64,000 bases of DNA, from NCBI RefSeq assembly GCF_016862435.1, contig NZ_BOMY01000016.1, positions 62,001-126,000 on the forward strand. The letters run 5' to 3'. Shown one piece after another: positions 53,307-62,052 of this stretch. Position numbers and translations under genes: made by a program. Source of the stretch: Paractinoplanes tereljensis (GTDB lineage: Bacteria; Actinomycetota; Actinomycetes; Mycobacteriales; Micromonosporaceae). Each line of letters begins with the position of its first letter. Position 1 is the first letter of the stretch. The notes under the pieces were generated by a model, which was not told the origin of the DNA, made no database searches, and was given only the letters and a program-made list of their open reading frames with translations.

Positions 53307-54854
53307 GTGAACGGCGTCCAGCTACTAATAGTCATCGGCGCAGGCATAGCCATCAGCGCAATAGCCCGCAAGCGGCACATAGAACCCGGAATGATCATCG
53401 TCGTCCTGGCAGCGGCGGCAAGCTTCATCCCCGGTGTGCCAAGGCTAGAGCTGGAGCCCGAGGTAATCCTGGCAATAGTGGTCCCCCCGCTGCTCTATTC
53501 CGCCACCCGCGGCGCCTCCTTCTCCGCTTTCGGCGCCAACCTCCGAGCGATCGTCACCCTGGGCGTCCTGCTGGTAGTCCTGACCGCAGGCGTACTAGGC
53601 CTGGTAACAACCTGGCTCCTGCCAACGCTAGGAGCAGCCGCCGCCTTCACCCTAGGCTCGGTCCTAGCCCCACCGGACACGATCACCACGGTCTCGCACG
53701 GCGACGAGATCGGCCTGCCCAAACGGGTCACCTCGATCCTCACCGGAGAGAGCCTGGTAAACGACGCCACCGCGCTGACCCTGTTCGCCCTGGCGCTAGG
53801 CGTAGCCGAGGGCGAGCAGGCCAGCTTCGGCGCGGGCGCCCTGGATCTGGTGCGCAACGCCGGCCTAGGCCTGGCGATCGGCGCGGGCCTAGCGCTGCCG
53901 ACCTTGTTCCTGCGCAAGCGCCTGGGCAACCCAACGCTGGAGACCGCGCTGGTCCTGCTGCTGCCGTTCACCGCGTACCTGCTGGCCGAGGAGGCACACG
54001 CGTCCGGCATCATCGCCGTGGTCGCGGCCGCGTTCTCGGTGAGCGTCAACCTGGCCCTGGACCCGAAGCACCAGTACCCGGGCGGCTACCGCACCCGATT
54101 GCAGGAAGAAGCTTTCTGGCCGGTGCTGGACTTCCTGCTGGAGACGTTCGTCTTCGCCTACATCGGGCTGCAGCTGAAGTTCGTGCTCGAGGACCTAGCC
54201 GAGTCGCACGACCCGGGCCTGACCCGCACCCTGGTCGCGGCGGGCGTGCTGCTGGCCGTCGCGATCGTGTTCCGGCTGGTAACGGTGTATGTCCTGTTCG
54301 GCCGCTGGCAGCTAAAGGCTCTGATGATCAAGAACCGGTCGGAGCGCGACCTCTACTTCCGGCAGGAGCAGCAGGCCCGTCAGGAACGACGCGCCCGGCG
54401 GGGTGGACAGCCGCTCGATCCGCCCACCCAGAAGGAGACCCTGCTGGTCGGCTGGACCGGCATGCGCGGCATCCTCACCCTGGCCGCGGCGGCCGCCATC
54501 CCGGAGACCGTGCCCGGCCGGGACGCGATCCAGGCGATCGCCCTGTTCGTCACGCTGGGTACGCTGCTGATCCAGGGCACCACCGTCGGCTGGCTGGCCC
54601 GGAAACTGAAGTTCGACCTGGGCGCCGAGCACGCCGAGACCGAGGAGCTGCGCTCGAAGGCCCGGCAGATCGTGCTGGCGGTCGACGGCGACCGGGCCGA
54701 GATCGACGCGCACTACGACGCCCAGCGGGCGGCGCTCGGCAAGGCGGTCATGGAACGGCAACTGACCGAGGACATCGCCCGCGAGGCCATCGAGGACCTC
54801 GACCTGCGTCAGGCCGCCCAGCACACCGGTGACAAGTGGGGTGGGCGGCCCTGA
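53307..54854 (+). CDS. CPA1-family Na+/H+ antiporter (second)
   Basis: 515 residues, GTG start at 53307. About 12 membrane helices with LAPPDTITTVSHG (variant of the APPDPV motif), GESLVNDATALTLF and LLVGWTGMRGILTLAAAAA, then a charged cytosolic tail. Distinct from the antiporter at 9.5 kb. The first third of the gene is rich in CTA and ATA codons, unusual for this genome, while the rest is normal, suggesting a recombined or recently acquired 5' part. Confidence 0.9.
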   Translation: MNGVQLLIVIGAGIAISAIARKRHIEPGMIIVVLAAAASFIPGVPRLELEPEVILAIVVPPLLYSATRGASFSAFGANLRAIVTLGVLLVVLTAGVLGLVTTWLLPTLGAAAAFTLGSVLAPPDTITTVSHGDEIGLPKRVTSILTGESLVNDATALTLFALALGVAEGEQASFGAGALDLVRNAGLGLAIGAGLALPTLFLRKRLGNPTLETALVLLLPFTAYLLAEEAHASGIIAVVAAAFSVSVNLALDPKHQYPGGYRTRLQEEAFWPVLDFLLETFVFAYIGLQLKFVLEDLAESHDPGLTRTLVAAGVLLAVAIVFRLVTVYVLFGRWQLKALMIKNRSERDLYFRQEQQARQERRARRGGQPLDPPTQKETLLVGWTGMRGILTLAAAAAIPETVPGRDAIQAIALFVTLGTLLIQGTTVGWLARKLKFDLGAEHAETEELRSKARQIVLAVDGDRAEIDAHYDAQRAALGKAVMERQLTEDIAREAIEDLDLRQAAQHTGDKWGGRP

Positions 54855-54967
54855 CGGGACGTGCGGCCACGGTAGCCAGGGACAGACTGTCCGTGGATAG
54901 ATTCGGCCTTCATCCAATTTCTCTTTCGAGCCAGTCTTGTCATGTCGAACGAGGAAGGGTGGGACGC

Positions 54968-55783
54968 ATGGACCGGGCACAGCTCGCCGACTTTCTCCGG
55001 GCACGCCGCGAGGCGATGCAGCCGGAAGACGTGGGCCTGCCCCGTGGCCAGCGCCGGCGCACCGGCGGGTTGCGGCGCGAAGAGGTGGCGGCGCTGGCCG
55101 GGATGTCGGCCGACTACTACAGCCGGATCGAGCAGCAGCGCGGGCCGGTCCCGTCCGAGCAGATGCTCGCCTCCCTCGCCCGGGCCCTGCACCTCAACCT
55201 CGAGGAGCGCGACCACCTGTTCCGGCTGGGCGGGCACGCGACGCCGCAGCGGGTGCTCCGGGAAGATCACATCAGCCCCGGCATGATGCGGATCCTCGAC
55301 CGGCTCGCCGACACCCCGGCCATGATCATGTCCCGGTTCGGCGAGACGCTGCTGCAGACCCGGCCGGCGGTCGCGCTGCTCGGCGACGAGACCCGGTGGC
55401 CCGGGATGGCCCGCTACATGGTCTACCGGTGGTTCACCGAGCCGTCGGCGCGGCTGATCTACCCGGCCGCCGACTACCCGCTGCACGGGCGCATCTTCAC
55501 GGCCCAGCTGCGGGAGGCCTACACCGCGGCCCCCGACAGCCGGGCCGGCGAGATCGTCGACGCGCTGCTCGCGATCAGCCCCGAATTCGCCGAGATCTGG
55601 CGGTCGCACGAGATCGGGCTGACCCATCTCGACCGCAAGCGTTTCCAGCACGCCGAGTTGGGTGAGTTGGAGCTTTACTGCCAGACCCTGTTCGACCCCG
55701 ACCAGTCGCAGGTACTGCTGGTCTTCACCGCGGTACCCAGCTCGCCGAGCTACGAGAAGCTCCAGCTGCTCGCGGCCGTCTAA
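54968..55783 (+). CDS. XRE-family regulator (MmyB-like)
   Basis: 271 residues from the ATG at 54968, with GAGGAAGGGTGG upstream. An N-terminal HTH (TGGLRREEVAALAGMSADYY, SRIEQQRG) precedes a C-terminal MmyB-like ligand-binding domain (about 100-265). It is 30 bp upstream of, and probably co-transcribed with, a short-chain dehydrogenase gene, which it likely regulates. Confidence 0.9.
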   Translation: MDRAQLADFLRARREAMQPEDVGLPRGQRRRTGGLRREEVAALAGMSADYYSRIEQQRGPVPSEQMLASLARALHLNLEERDHLFRLGGHATPQRVLREDHISPGMMRILDRLADTPAMIMSRFGETLLQTRPAVALLGDETRWPGMARYMVYRWFTEPSARLIYPAADYPLHGRIFTAQLREAYTAAPDSRAGEIVDALLAISPEFAEIWRSHEIGLTHLDRKRFQHAELGELELYCQTLFDPDQSQVLLVFTAVPSSPSYEKLQLLAAV

Positions 55784-55813
55784 ATCCGGTTTTTCTCGAA
55801 GAAAGGCACCACC

Positions 55814-56536
55814 ATGTCAAAAATCGCCCTGATCACCGGCGGCAACCGCGGTCTCGGCCGCGCGACCGCACTCGCCTTGATTGAGGATGGCGTCGAGGTC
55901 ATCTACACGTACCGGGACGACCCGGGCGAGAAGATCGACGCGGTCGCGCTGAAGCTGACCGTCGGCGACCTCGACTCGTACCCGGCCTTCGTCGATGAGC
56001 TGCGCACCGTCCTGCGGGAAAAAGGCCGCGAGGACTTCGACTTCCTGATCAACAACGCCGGCATCGGCAAGGCCGGTAAGGTCGCCGACTTCTCGGTCGA
56101 GGATTTCGACGAACTTGTGAACGTGCACTTCCGCGGGGTGTTCTTCCTGACCCAGAAGCTGCTGCCGGTGATCAAGGACGGCGGCCGGATCATCAACCTC
56201 TCCACCGGCCTGGCCCGCTTCACCGGCGAGGGCATCTACGCCGCGTACGGCTCGGTCAAGGGCGCGATCGAGGTCTTCACCCGGTACCTGGCCAAGGAGC
56301 TCGGGCCGCGCCAGATCAGCGTGAACGTGGTGGCCCCCGGCGCGACCGGCACCGACTTCGGCGGCGGCGCGCTGCGCGAGAACGATCAGGTGCGCCAGCA
56401 CCTCAGCGGGGTGATCGCGTTCGGCCGGGTGGGCGAGCCCGAGGACATCGCCGGGGTGATGGTCGGGATGCTCGCCGACAACACCAAGTGGATCACCGGC
56501 CAGCGCATCGAGGCTTCCGGCGGAATGCTGCTCTAG
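55814..56536 (+). CDS. Short-chain dehydrogenase/reductase
   Basis: 240 residues, full length for a classical SDR. NAD(P)-binding ITGGNRGLGRA, NNAG, catalytic Ser in NLSTG and the Tyr-x3-Lys in YAAYGSVKGA. GAAAGGCACC precedes the ATG. Substrate unknown. It forms a pair with the XRE regulator. Confidence 0.93.
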   Translation: MSKIALITGGNRGLGRATALALIEDGVEVIYTYRDDPGEKIDAVALKLTVGDLDSYPAFVDELRTVLREKGREDFDFLINNAGIGKAGKVADFSVEDFDELVNVHFRGVFFLTQKLLPVIKDGGRIINLSTGLARFTGEGIYAAYGSVKGAIEVFTRYLAKELGPRQISVNVVAPGATGTDFGGGALRENDQVRQHLSGVIAFGRVGEPEDIAGVMVGMLADNTKWITGQRIEASGGMLL

Positions 56537-56677
56537 GTTCCGTAACTCAGATTTCTTGCTTGTTACGTGATGCATCGATAAAACTGAGTGAGTCGGACGC
56601 ACCCCGCCGCCGATCCCCCACCGGATCACCCCGGTCGTTCCCCGAACCGGTCCCGGCGCGGCGGCGGAGGTGCGTTC

Positions 56678-56846
56678 CTAGGGCCCGTCCTGCCGATCAC
56701 GCGAGAGCGAGGCGAGGTCCAGGTGGTGGCTGGCGTCGGCCGCGAAGCGGCCGCATACCGGTGTTGTATTCGGCCGCTTCGCGGACGCCGTCAGGCGCCG
56801 CCTGGGCCACGCCGCAGCCACGCGTGATCGGCAGGACGGGCCCTAG
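56678..56846. mobile_element. MITE-like palindromic element
   Basis: Perfect 26-bp terminal inverted repeats at 56678-56703 and 56821-56846, ends CTAGGGCCCG and CGGGCCCTAG. A 117-bp centre holds a nested inverted repeat (GGCCGCGAAGCGGCCG region against CGGCCGCTTCGCGG). No transposase ORF. CTAG at both ends could be a 4-bp target duplication like that of IS5-group elements. The right end supplies the stop codon of the ArsB-like gene. The rest of 56537-56677 shows nothing. Confidence 0.7.
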
Positions 56847-58072
56847 CTTCCGGCGAAGTGCAGCGACACCCAGAGCGCCAGCACCCCCGCGACCAGCGCG
56901 GCCGGCACCGAGAGCAGGCCCAGCCGGAGGAAGTCGCCGGCGTCCGGCGGGTGCTCGCGGGTGTGCAGGATCTGCCGCCACAGCAGGGTCGCCAGCGAAC
57001 CCACGTAGGTCAGGTTCGGCCCCACGTTCACCCCGATCAGCACCGCCAGCAGCAGCGCCGGCCGGCTCTGCACGGCCGGGACCAGCACCAGCGTGGCCGG
57101 CAGGTTGTTCACCAGGTTCGCCAGCAGGGCCGCGATCCCGGCCACCGCCAGCAGCTGCAGCAGCCCGTTCCGGTCCGGCACCACCTTCTCCACCAGCGCG
57201 TCCAGGCCGTGCTGCCGGACCGCCAGCACCACCACACCGAGCGCCAGCACGAACGCGCAGAACGGCAGATTCGCCTCGCGGACCATCGTGGTGACCGAGA
57301 CCCGCCGGGGCACGGCCAGTGCGACAGCGCCGGCTGCGGCGACCCATCCGGGGTGTACGCCGAAGGGCTGGGCAACCGCGAAGCCGGCCAGCGTCAGGGC
57401 CAGCACGACAAGCGCGTACCGGGGTGCGGCCGGGTCCTCGCCGTCCTCGACCGGCTCGGCCGACGCCCGCAGATCGGCCCGGAAGAACCAGCGGAAGACC
57501 AGGTACTCGGCGAGGATCACGGCGACCCAGGGCAGGGCCATCACCGCCGCGAAGCCCAGGAAGGTCAGCCCACTCGCCGCAAAAGCCAGCAGATTGGTCA
57601 GATTGGACACCGGCAGGAGCAGCGACGCCGAGTTGGCCAGGTGCGCCGAGGCGTAGGCGGCCGGGCGCGGGCGGGCCCCGGTGCGCGCGGCGGTGACCAG
57701 CACCACCGGGGTGAGCAGCACCACCGTGGCGTCCAGGCTGAGCACCGCGGTGGTCAGCGACGCGGCCACGAAGACCGCCGCGAGCAGCCGGGTCGGCCGC
57801 CGGCCGCTGATCCGCGCGGTCAGCGCACCGGCATACCGGAAGACGCCGTGCTCCCCCGCCAGGTACGCGAGGAGCAGGACCGCCGCCAGAAAGCCAACCG
57901 TCGGCCCGAGCTCGCGGATCTCGGCCAGCGCGTCGGCCGCGGGCAGCAGGCCGGTCGCGACGATCAACAGCGCGACCGGCACCGCGACGACCGCCTCGGG
58001 CAGGCCACGGGGCCGGCCGACGGCGAACGCGAGGACGCCGGCCAGCAGCGCTCCGGAGATGAAAAAGGGCAT
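56843..58072 (-). CDS. ArsB/NhaD-type membrane transporter
   Basis: 409 residues, about 11-12 membrane helices. Ion-transporter superfamily features: LSLDATVVLLTPVVL, SASLLLPVSNLTNLLAF and LVNNLPATLVLVPAVQS, the last like the ArsB/CitM signature. Arsenite or another anion is plausible, but no ars genes adjoin it. The TAG stop lies in the end of the MITE-like element, so the C-terminus may have been altered by insertion. Confidence 0.8.
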   Translation of the reverse strand: MPFFISGALLAGVLAFAVGRPRGLPEAVVAVPVALLIVATGLLPAADALAEIRELGPTVGFLAAVLLLAYLAGEHGVFRYAGALTARISGRRPTRLLAAVFVAASLTTAVLSLDATVVLLTPVVLVTAARTGARPRPAAYASAHLANSASLLLPVSNLTNLLAFAASGLTFLGFAAVMALPWVAVILAEYLVFRWFFRADLRASAEPVEDGEDPAAPRYALVVLALTLAGFAVAQPFGVHPGWVAAAGAVALAVPRRVSVTTMVREANLPFCAFVLALGVVVLAVRQHGLDALVEKVVPDRNGLLQLLAVAGIAALLANLVNNLPATLVLVPAVQSRPALLLAVLIGVNVGPNLTYVGSLATLLWRQILHTREHPPDAGDFLRLGLLSVPAALVAGVLALWVSLHFAGS

Positions 58073-58075
58073 CCG

Positions 58076-58387
58076 CTAGGCGCCGAACAGCGCCAGCGCG
58101 CCGGACACCTCGAGCACCCGGGCCACCAGACCACGCGGATTGATCACTCGGAAGCCGACCGCACGCTGCAGGGACTGGTTGTAGCCGTCGATCAGCGCGC
58201 CGAGGGCTTCCGAGTCCAGAAAGGTCACCCCGGCCAGGTCGACCACGACGTCACCGGCGTCGAGTGCGGCCACGAACGCGCCGCGCAGGTCGTCGCGCGC
58301 CGTGATGTCCAGCTCACCGCTGATGCGCAGGAGGGTCGCGGCCCCGTCGGCCGTGCGCTCCTGACCGATCTTGTAAGAGTCCGCCAC
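58076..58387 (-). CDS. STAS-domain anti-sigma factor antagonist
   Basis: 103 residues from the GTG at 58387 (no clear ribosome site; a start farther upstream would overlap the preceding gene). STAS fold with RISGELDITARDDLR and VVDLAGVTFLDSEALGALID; the Ser of FLDSEAL is the expected phosphorylation site. RsbV/SpoIIAA-like: when unphosphorylated it should sequester the anti-sigma kinase encoded just upstream. Confidence 0.85.
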   Translation of the reverse strand: MADSYKIGQERTADGAATLLRISGELDITARDDLRGAFVAALDAGDVVVDLAGVTFLDSEALGALIDGYNQSLQRAVGFRVINPRGLVARVLEVSGALALFGA

Positions 58388-58416
58388 GGGAGAATTTTTA
58401 CCAGTACCCGGCGCAT

Positions 58417-58842
58417 TCAGCTCGGGAAGCTGGCCCAGACATGTTTGGTGAGGCCCGTCGCGTACCACCCGACGTCCAGCGCGAAGGTCTGGGTGAGCTG
58501 TAGACCGAGCCCGCCGGCGCCCAGCGGCCGGCCCGCGTCGACCGCCGGTTCGGCGTACCGATGGTGGTCGGCGACGTCGATGATCAGGCGATCCCCCTCT
58601 CGGAGCAGGCGCACCACGGTGGGTGGCAGGCCGTGCCGCAGCGCGTTGGTCGCCAGCTCGGTGACGACCAGGGCCATCCGCTCGACGGCATCACCCGTAG
58701 CGGTGGTCATGGTGCCGGCCACCGCTTGGCGTAGCGCCGCCCGCAGGTCGCGCAGATCGCCGAACGCGCCCAGCTCCCAACGGCATAACTCGGCGGCCCG
58801 GGGGTATGGCAACGACGCAGGCAGCGAGGTCATGGTGTCCAT
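58417..58842 (-). CDS. Anti-sigma factor kinase (RsbW-like ATPase)
   Basis: 141 residues from the ATG at 58842 (58833 also possible). GHKL ATPase with N-box ELATNALRHG, a G1-like LIIDVADHH and GGLGLQLTQTF. Expected to bind the sigma factor or phosphorylate the STAS protein. Divergent from the sigma gene and 29 bp upstream of the STAS gene, completing a partner-switching module. Confidence 0.85.
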   Translation of the reverse strand: MDTMTSLPASLPYPRAAELCRWELGAFGDLRDLRAALRQAVAGTMTTATGDAVERMALVVTELATNALRHGLPPTVVRLLREGDRLIIDVADHHRYAEPAVDAGRPLGAGGLGLQLTQTFALDVGWYATGLTKHVWASFPS

Positions 58843-58937
58843 CTTGCCGGGACACGACACGGCGACGCACCGACCGACCAGCCCGCACGGAGTCCACCGG
58901 CCGGACATCGATCCCGCCCGTGATCACTCCGTATTAC

Positions 58938-58966
58938 TTGTCATGACGCAAAGTCACTCATACTTT
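58938..58966 (+). promoter_or_regulatory. Promoter of the SigB-type sigma gene
   Basis: TTGTCA (58938-58943), 17-bp spacer, TACTTT (58961-58966), a near-consensus vegetative promoter about 170 bp upstream of the start, giving a long leader. Confidence 0.55.
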
Positions 58967-59023
58967 CGGCTAGTCTTTTCTCCACCTCTCGGTTAAGGTC
59001 GACTCACCGAACGGCCTACTTCA

Positions 59024-59064
59024 CAGTTGTCGACCGGCGCAACATCGACTCCGGTCGACAACTG
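59024..59064 (+). other. Hairpin in the sigma-factor leader
   Basis: CAGTTGTCGACCGG (59024-59037) pairs exactly with CCGGTCGACAACTG (59051-59064) around a 13-nt loop. It lies in the leader of the sigma gene; attenuator or protein-binding site are both possible. Confidence 0.6.
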
Positions 59065-59137
59065 AAGGAACCCCGACCGAACTCGGGTCCAGCACGAACG
59101 GACCGGCTCTCCGGTTAGGTAATAGGGAGGACCACGC

Positions 59138-59950
59138 ATGACCGTCACCCAGACGTCGTCGCAGATCTCGACGGCCACCAAGACCCGCGCCGAGGCTCCG
59201 GTCGACAGCGCCGCCGAGTTGCTCAACGCGATGGCTGCGATGCCCGTCGGGCACCCGTCCCGGGCGGCCCTGCGGGACAAGGCGATCGAGGCATGGTTGC
59301 CGCTGGCCCGGCACCTCGCGAACCGTTACTCCGGGCGCGGTGAGCCCACCGACGACCTCATCCAGACCGCCACCGTCGGCCTCATCAAGGCCGTCGACAA
59401 GTTCGACCCCGAGCGCGGTGTCGACTTCGCCGGCTACGCGATCCCGACCATCATCGGCGAGATCAAGCGCCACTTCCGCGACCGCACCTGGTCCGTCCGG
59501 GTCCCGCGCCGCCTGCAGGAACTGCGCCTGGCCATCACCGAGGCCAACAGCACCCTGACCCACACCCTCGGCCGCTCGCCCACCGTCGCCGACATCTCGG
59601 TGCACCTGGGCATCACCGAGGAAGAAGTCCTGGAAGGCCTCGAAGGCGCCCGCGCCTACAACGCCACGTCGCTGAGCACGCCCATCTCGGCCGACGGCAC
59701 CACCGAGCTCGGTGAGACCCTCGGTGGCCTCGACGCCGAGTTCGAGCTGGCCGAGACCCGGGTCGCCCTCGGCCCGGCGCTGGCGATGCTGGACGAGCGG
59801 GAGCAGAAGATCCTGACGCTCCGCTTCTACGGCAACCTGACCCAGTCGCAGATCGCCGACCAGATCGGCATCTCCCAGATGCACGTGTCGCGGCTGCTGA
59901 CCCGGGCGCTCACCAAGCTGCGCGGCCAGCTGGCCGGCGACCAGATCTAA
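59138..59950 (+). CDS. SigB/SigF-family RNA polymerase sigma factor
   Basis: 270 residues; GGGAGG precedes the ATG at 59138. Regions 2 to 4 are complete: DDLIQTATVGLIKAVDKFDP, FAGYAIPTIIGEIKRHFRD, region 3 (LGRSPTVADISVHLGI) and region 4 (TQSQIADQIGISQMHVSRLL). Related to Streptomyces SigB/SigF/SigG stress and development factors. The divergent RsbW-like and RsbV-like genes probably control it. Confidence 0.95.
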   Translation: MTVTQTSSQISTATKTRAEAPVDSAAELLNAMAAMPVGHPSRAALRDKAIEAWLPLARHLANRYSGRGEPTDDLIQTATVGLIKAVDKFDPERGVDFAGYAIPTIIGEIKRHFRDRTWSVRVPRRLQELRLAITEANSTLTHTLGRSPTVADISVHLGITEEEVLEGLEGARAYNATSLSTPISADGTTELGETLGGLDAEFELAETRVALGPALAMLDEREQKILTLRFYGNLTQSQIADQIGISQMHVSRLLTRALTKLRGQLAGDQI

Positions 59951-59970
59951 GCCTTCCGCCACCTGAACTA

Positions 59971-60005
59971 GCGAAGGGCCGGCCCGGTTCGGGTCGGCCC
60001 TTCGC
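59971..60005. terminator. Terminator hairpin
   Basis: GCGAAGGGCC (59971-59980) pairs with GGCCCTTCGC (59996-60005), with inner complementary bases, between convergent genes. Confidence 0.85.
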
Positions 60006-60021
60006 TGTGTCGTGAGCCAGG

Positions 60022-61617
60022 TCAGGCCAGCGGAGTCGAGCCCTTGAACACGCTGACCAGCGTCCGGGAGCTCAGCGTCTTGCCGTTGCCGCGCCACAGC
60101 AGCACGGCGCTGTCCCGGGTGCGAACCCCGATCAGATCGGTGTAGCCGTCCCGGTCGAAGTCACCGACGCCGACGATGTCGCGGACGCCGTTCCAGCCGG
60201 TGCCGAGCGAAATCTTGCTGGTGTTGTAGGCGCCCTTCTTACCCGGGAACAGGAAGAGCTTGCCGGTCGAGGGCTGCCGGGCCACCAGGTCGGGGAAACC
60301 GTCCCGGTTGAAGTCGCCCACCCCGGACAGCTCGTTGAGGGTGGTCCAGCCGCCGCTGTAGATCGCCTTGCGGGCGCCGAACTTCGTACCCGCGGCTCCC
60401 GGGTAGAGGTAGAGCGTGCCGCCCTGGACGGCGACCATGTCCGGGTAACCGTCCTTGTTGAGGTCGCCGGCCGCGGCGAGCTCACGGATCTTGGTCTGCT
60501 TGGTGGCGAGCTTCTTCCGGGTGCCGAAACCGGTGCCGGTGCCCGGGTAGAACCACAGGTCGCCGTTGGTCTGCCGGGCGATCACGTCCTCTTTGCCGTC
60601 CCGGTTGAGGTCACCGATCCGGATGATCGCGTTCATCGACTTCCAGTTGGTGCCGACCGTGATCCGCGAGGCAATCGTCGCCCCGTTGCCCGGGTAGAGG
60701 TAGACGTTCCCGTTCGACGTCTGTTTGGCCAGGAAGTCCGACCAGCCAGTGCCGTTGAAGTCGGCCATCGTGGCGGACGGCAGCGGCGCGAAGTCGACGT
60801 AGTTGTTGTCGATGTTGATGGTCACGTCGCCGTACGTCTCGGTGTGACCGCCGCGGTACTGCTTCATCCGGCGCTTGCCGGGCCACGCGGTGGCCGGGAT
60901 CTTCGCGTCGGCGGTGGTGACGACCTGGTCCCACCGAGCGAAGTCGATGTAGTCGGGCCGGGCGTAACCTGGGGTGTTGTACCAGGCGAGCTGGTCGGCG
61001 ATGCCGGAGCTGACGCTCGAGTAGAACCCGGAGAGATAGCCCAGCTCGTGCAGCCGCTGGGTCCAGCCGTTCATCAGGTTGTAGATGCCGTTGCGGCAGG
61101 TGGCGTCGCTGGTGCTGTACGCCTCGAGGTCGTAGATGATGATCGACTGCTTGGCCAGGCCGAGCGCGGTGGCCTGGGTGACCGCGTCCCCGGCCACGGT
61201 GCGGCCCTGGGCGTACGCGTTGTTGTTGTCGATCAGCGTCTTCTTCGGCACCGAGGCGCAGGTGGCCTGCGGTCCAACGTAGAGCGGCAGCAGCTTCCAG
61301 CCGGCCGTGACCTGTTCCTGCACCCACGCGGCGGTGAGGTTGGTCTGGGTGCAGCCGCGGGCGGCGCCACCGATGTAGATGCCGATCGCCTTGTACGGCG
61401 AGTTCGCCCGCCACGCCGCCATCGACTTGCTGGACGGTGCCGTGCACGCGTCGAAGGCGTATCCCGTGAACGATCCGGGTTGGACGGTGGAGTATGCGGT
61501 CGCTGCCCCGGCATCAGCCTGGGCCAGCGTGAACGACGACGCCGCGAGTATCAGGGCGCTGAACGCAGCCTTGACCTTGACGTTGCGGCGCGCCGAAATG
61601 AGCCTGTGAGCCCCCAT
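60022..61617 (-). CDS. Secreted DUF1906 protein with FG-GAP repeats
   Basis: 531 residues. Signal peptide (to about residue 39), a DUF1906/Rv2525c-like glycosidase-fold domain (about 48-270; GYAFDACTAPS, AIGIYIGGAARGC, GWKLLPLYVGPQA), then at least five FG-GAP/VCBS repeats (about 285-520) of the type IGDLNRDGKEDVIARQ, probably a seven-blade propeller or part of one. GAGAAGG precedes the ATG. Likely an extracellular glycan-binding or degrading protein; activity not established. Confidence 0.85.
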   Translation of the reverse strand: MGAHRLISARRNVKVKAAFSALILAASSFTLAQADAGAATAYSTVQPGSFTGYAFDACTAPSSKSMAAWRANSPYKAIGIYIGGAARGCTQTNLTAAWVQEQVTAGWKLLPLYVGPQATCASVPKKTLIDNNNAYAQGRTVAGDAVTQATALGLAKQSIIIYDLEAYSTSDATCRNGIYNLMNGWTQRLHELGYLSGFYSSVSSGIADQLAWYNTPGYARPDYIDFARWDQVVTTADAKIPATAWPGKRRMKQYRGGHTETYGDVTINIDNNYVDFAPLPSATMADFNGTGWSDFLAKQTSNGNVYLYPGNGATIASRITVGTNWKSMNAIIRIGDLNRDGKEDVIARQTNGDLWFYPGTGTGFGTRKKLATKQTKIRELAAAGDLNKDGYPDMVAVQGGTLYLYPGAAGTKFGARKAIYSGGWTTLNELSGVGDFNRDGFPDLVARQPSTGKLFLFPGKKGAYNTSKISLGTGWNGVRDIVGVGDFDRDGYTDLIGVRTRDSAVLLWRGNGKTLSSRTLVSVFKGSTPLA

Positions 61618-61742
61618 GATCGCCCTTCTCGGCCGGAAACGACCACCGAGCTAAGCAGTCGATCATGAGACACAACTCCGCCGAACGGCTCGATCTACAG
61701 AGCCGCTCGGCGGAAGTGATGGTCATCAATGGTGCAAATACA

Positions 61743-61898
61743 TCAATACCAATATTTCCGGCCGCCGATCGGGCGCCCGACCGAGCCGAGGATCCAAAAC
61801 ACGGCACCGACGATCAGCAGGATGGTTCCGATCGTGGTGAGGATCGAGATGTGGGCGAAGATGCCAATCAGCAAGAGGATCAGGCCGATGACCAACAT
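61743..61898 (-). CDS. Small two-helix membrane protein
   Basis: 51 residues from the ATG at 61898, GGAGCG upstream. Almost entirely hydrophobic: two helices (LVIGLILLLIGIFAHI and GTILLIVGAVFWILGSVG) and a basic/aromatic tail GGRKYWY. It resembles the small DUF6131-type proteins of actinobacteria. Function unknown. Stop codon TAA. Confidence 0.7.
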   Translation of the reverse strand: MLVIGLILLLIGIFAHISILTTIGTILLIVGAVFWILGSVGRPIGGRKYWY

Positions 61899-62052
61899 GG
61901 GAGCGCTCCAATCAGCGGGGGGTTGCTTCCGCGCCGAGTGATACCCATGACTACAACTCGCCAACCATCACCGGTTGATCACGGCGACTTTCACAGAGCC
62001 GACACAGTCACGCCACACCCTGCGGAAAGTGCCGCGACCGACCTTTGATCGC

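Noticed and set aside
59024..59064. Hairpin before the sigma gene as a rho-independent terminator
   Set aside because: No U-rich tail, and it lies between a promoter and its own gene; a leader element fits better.
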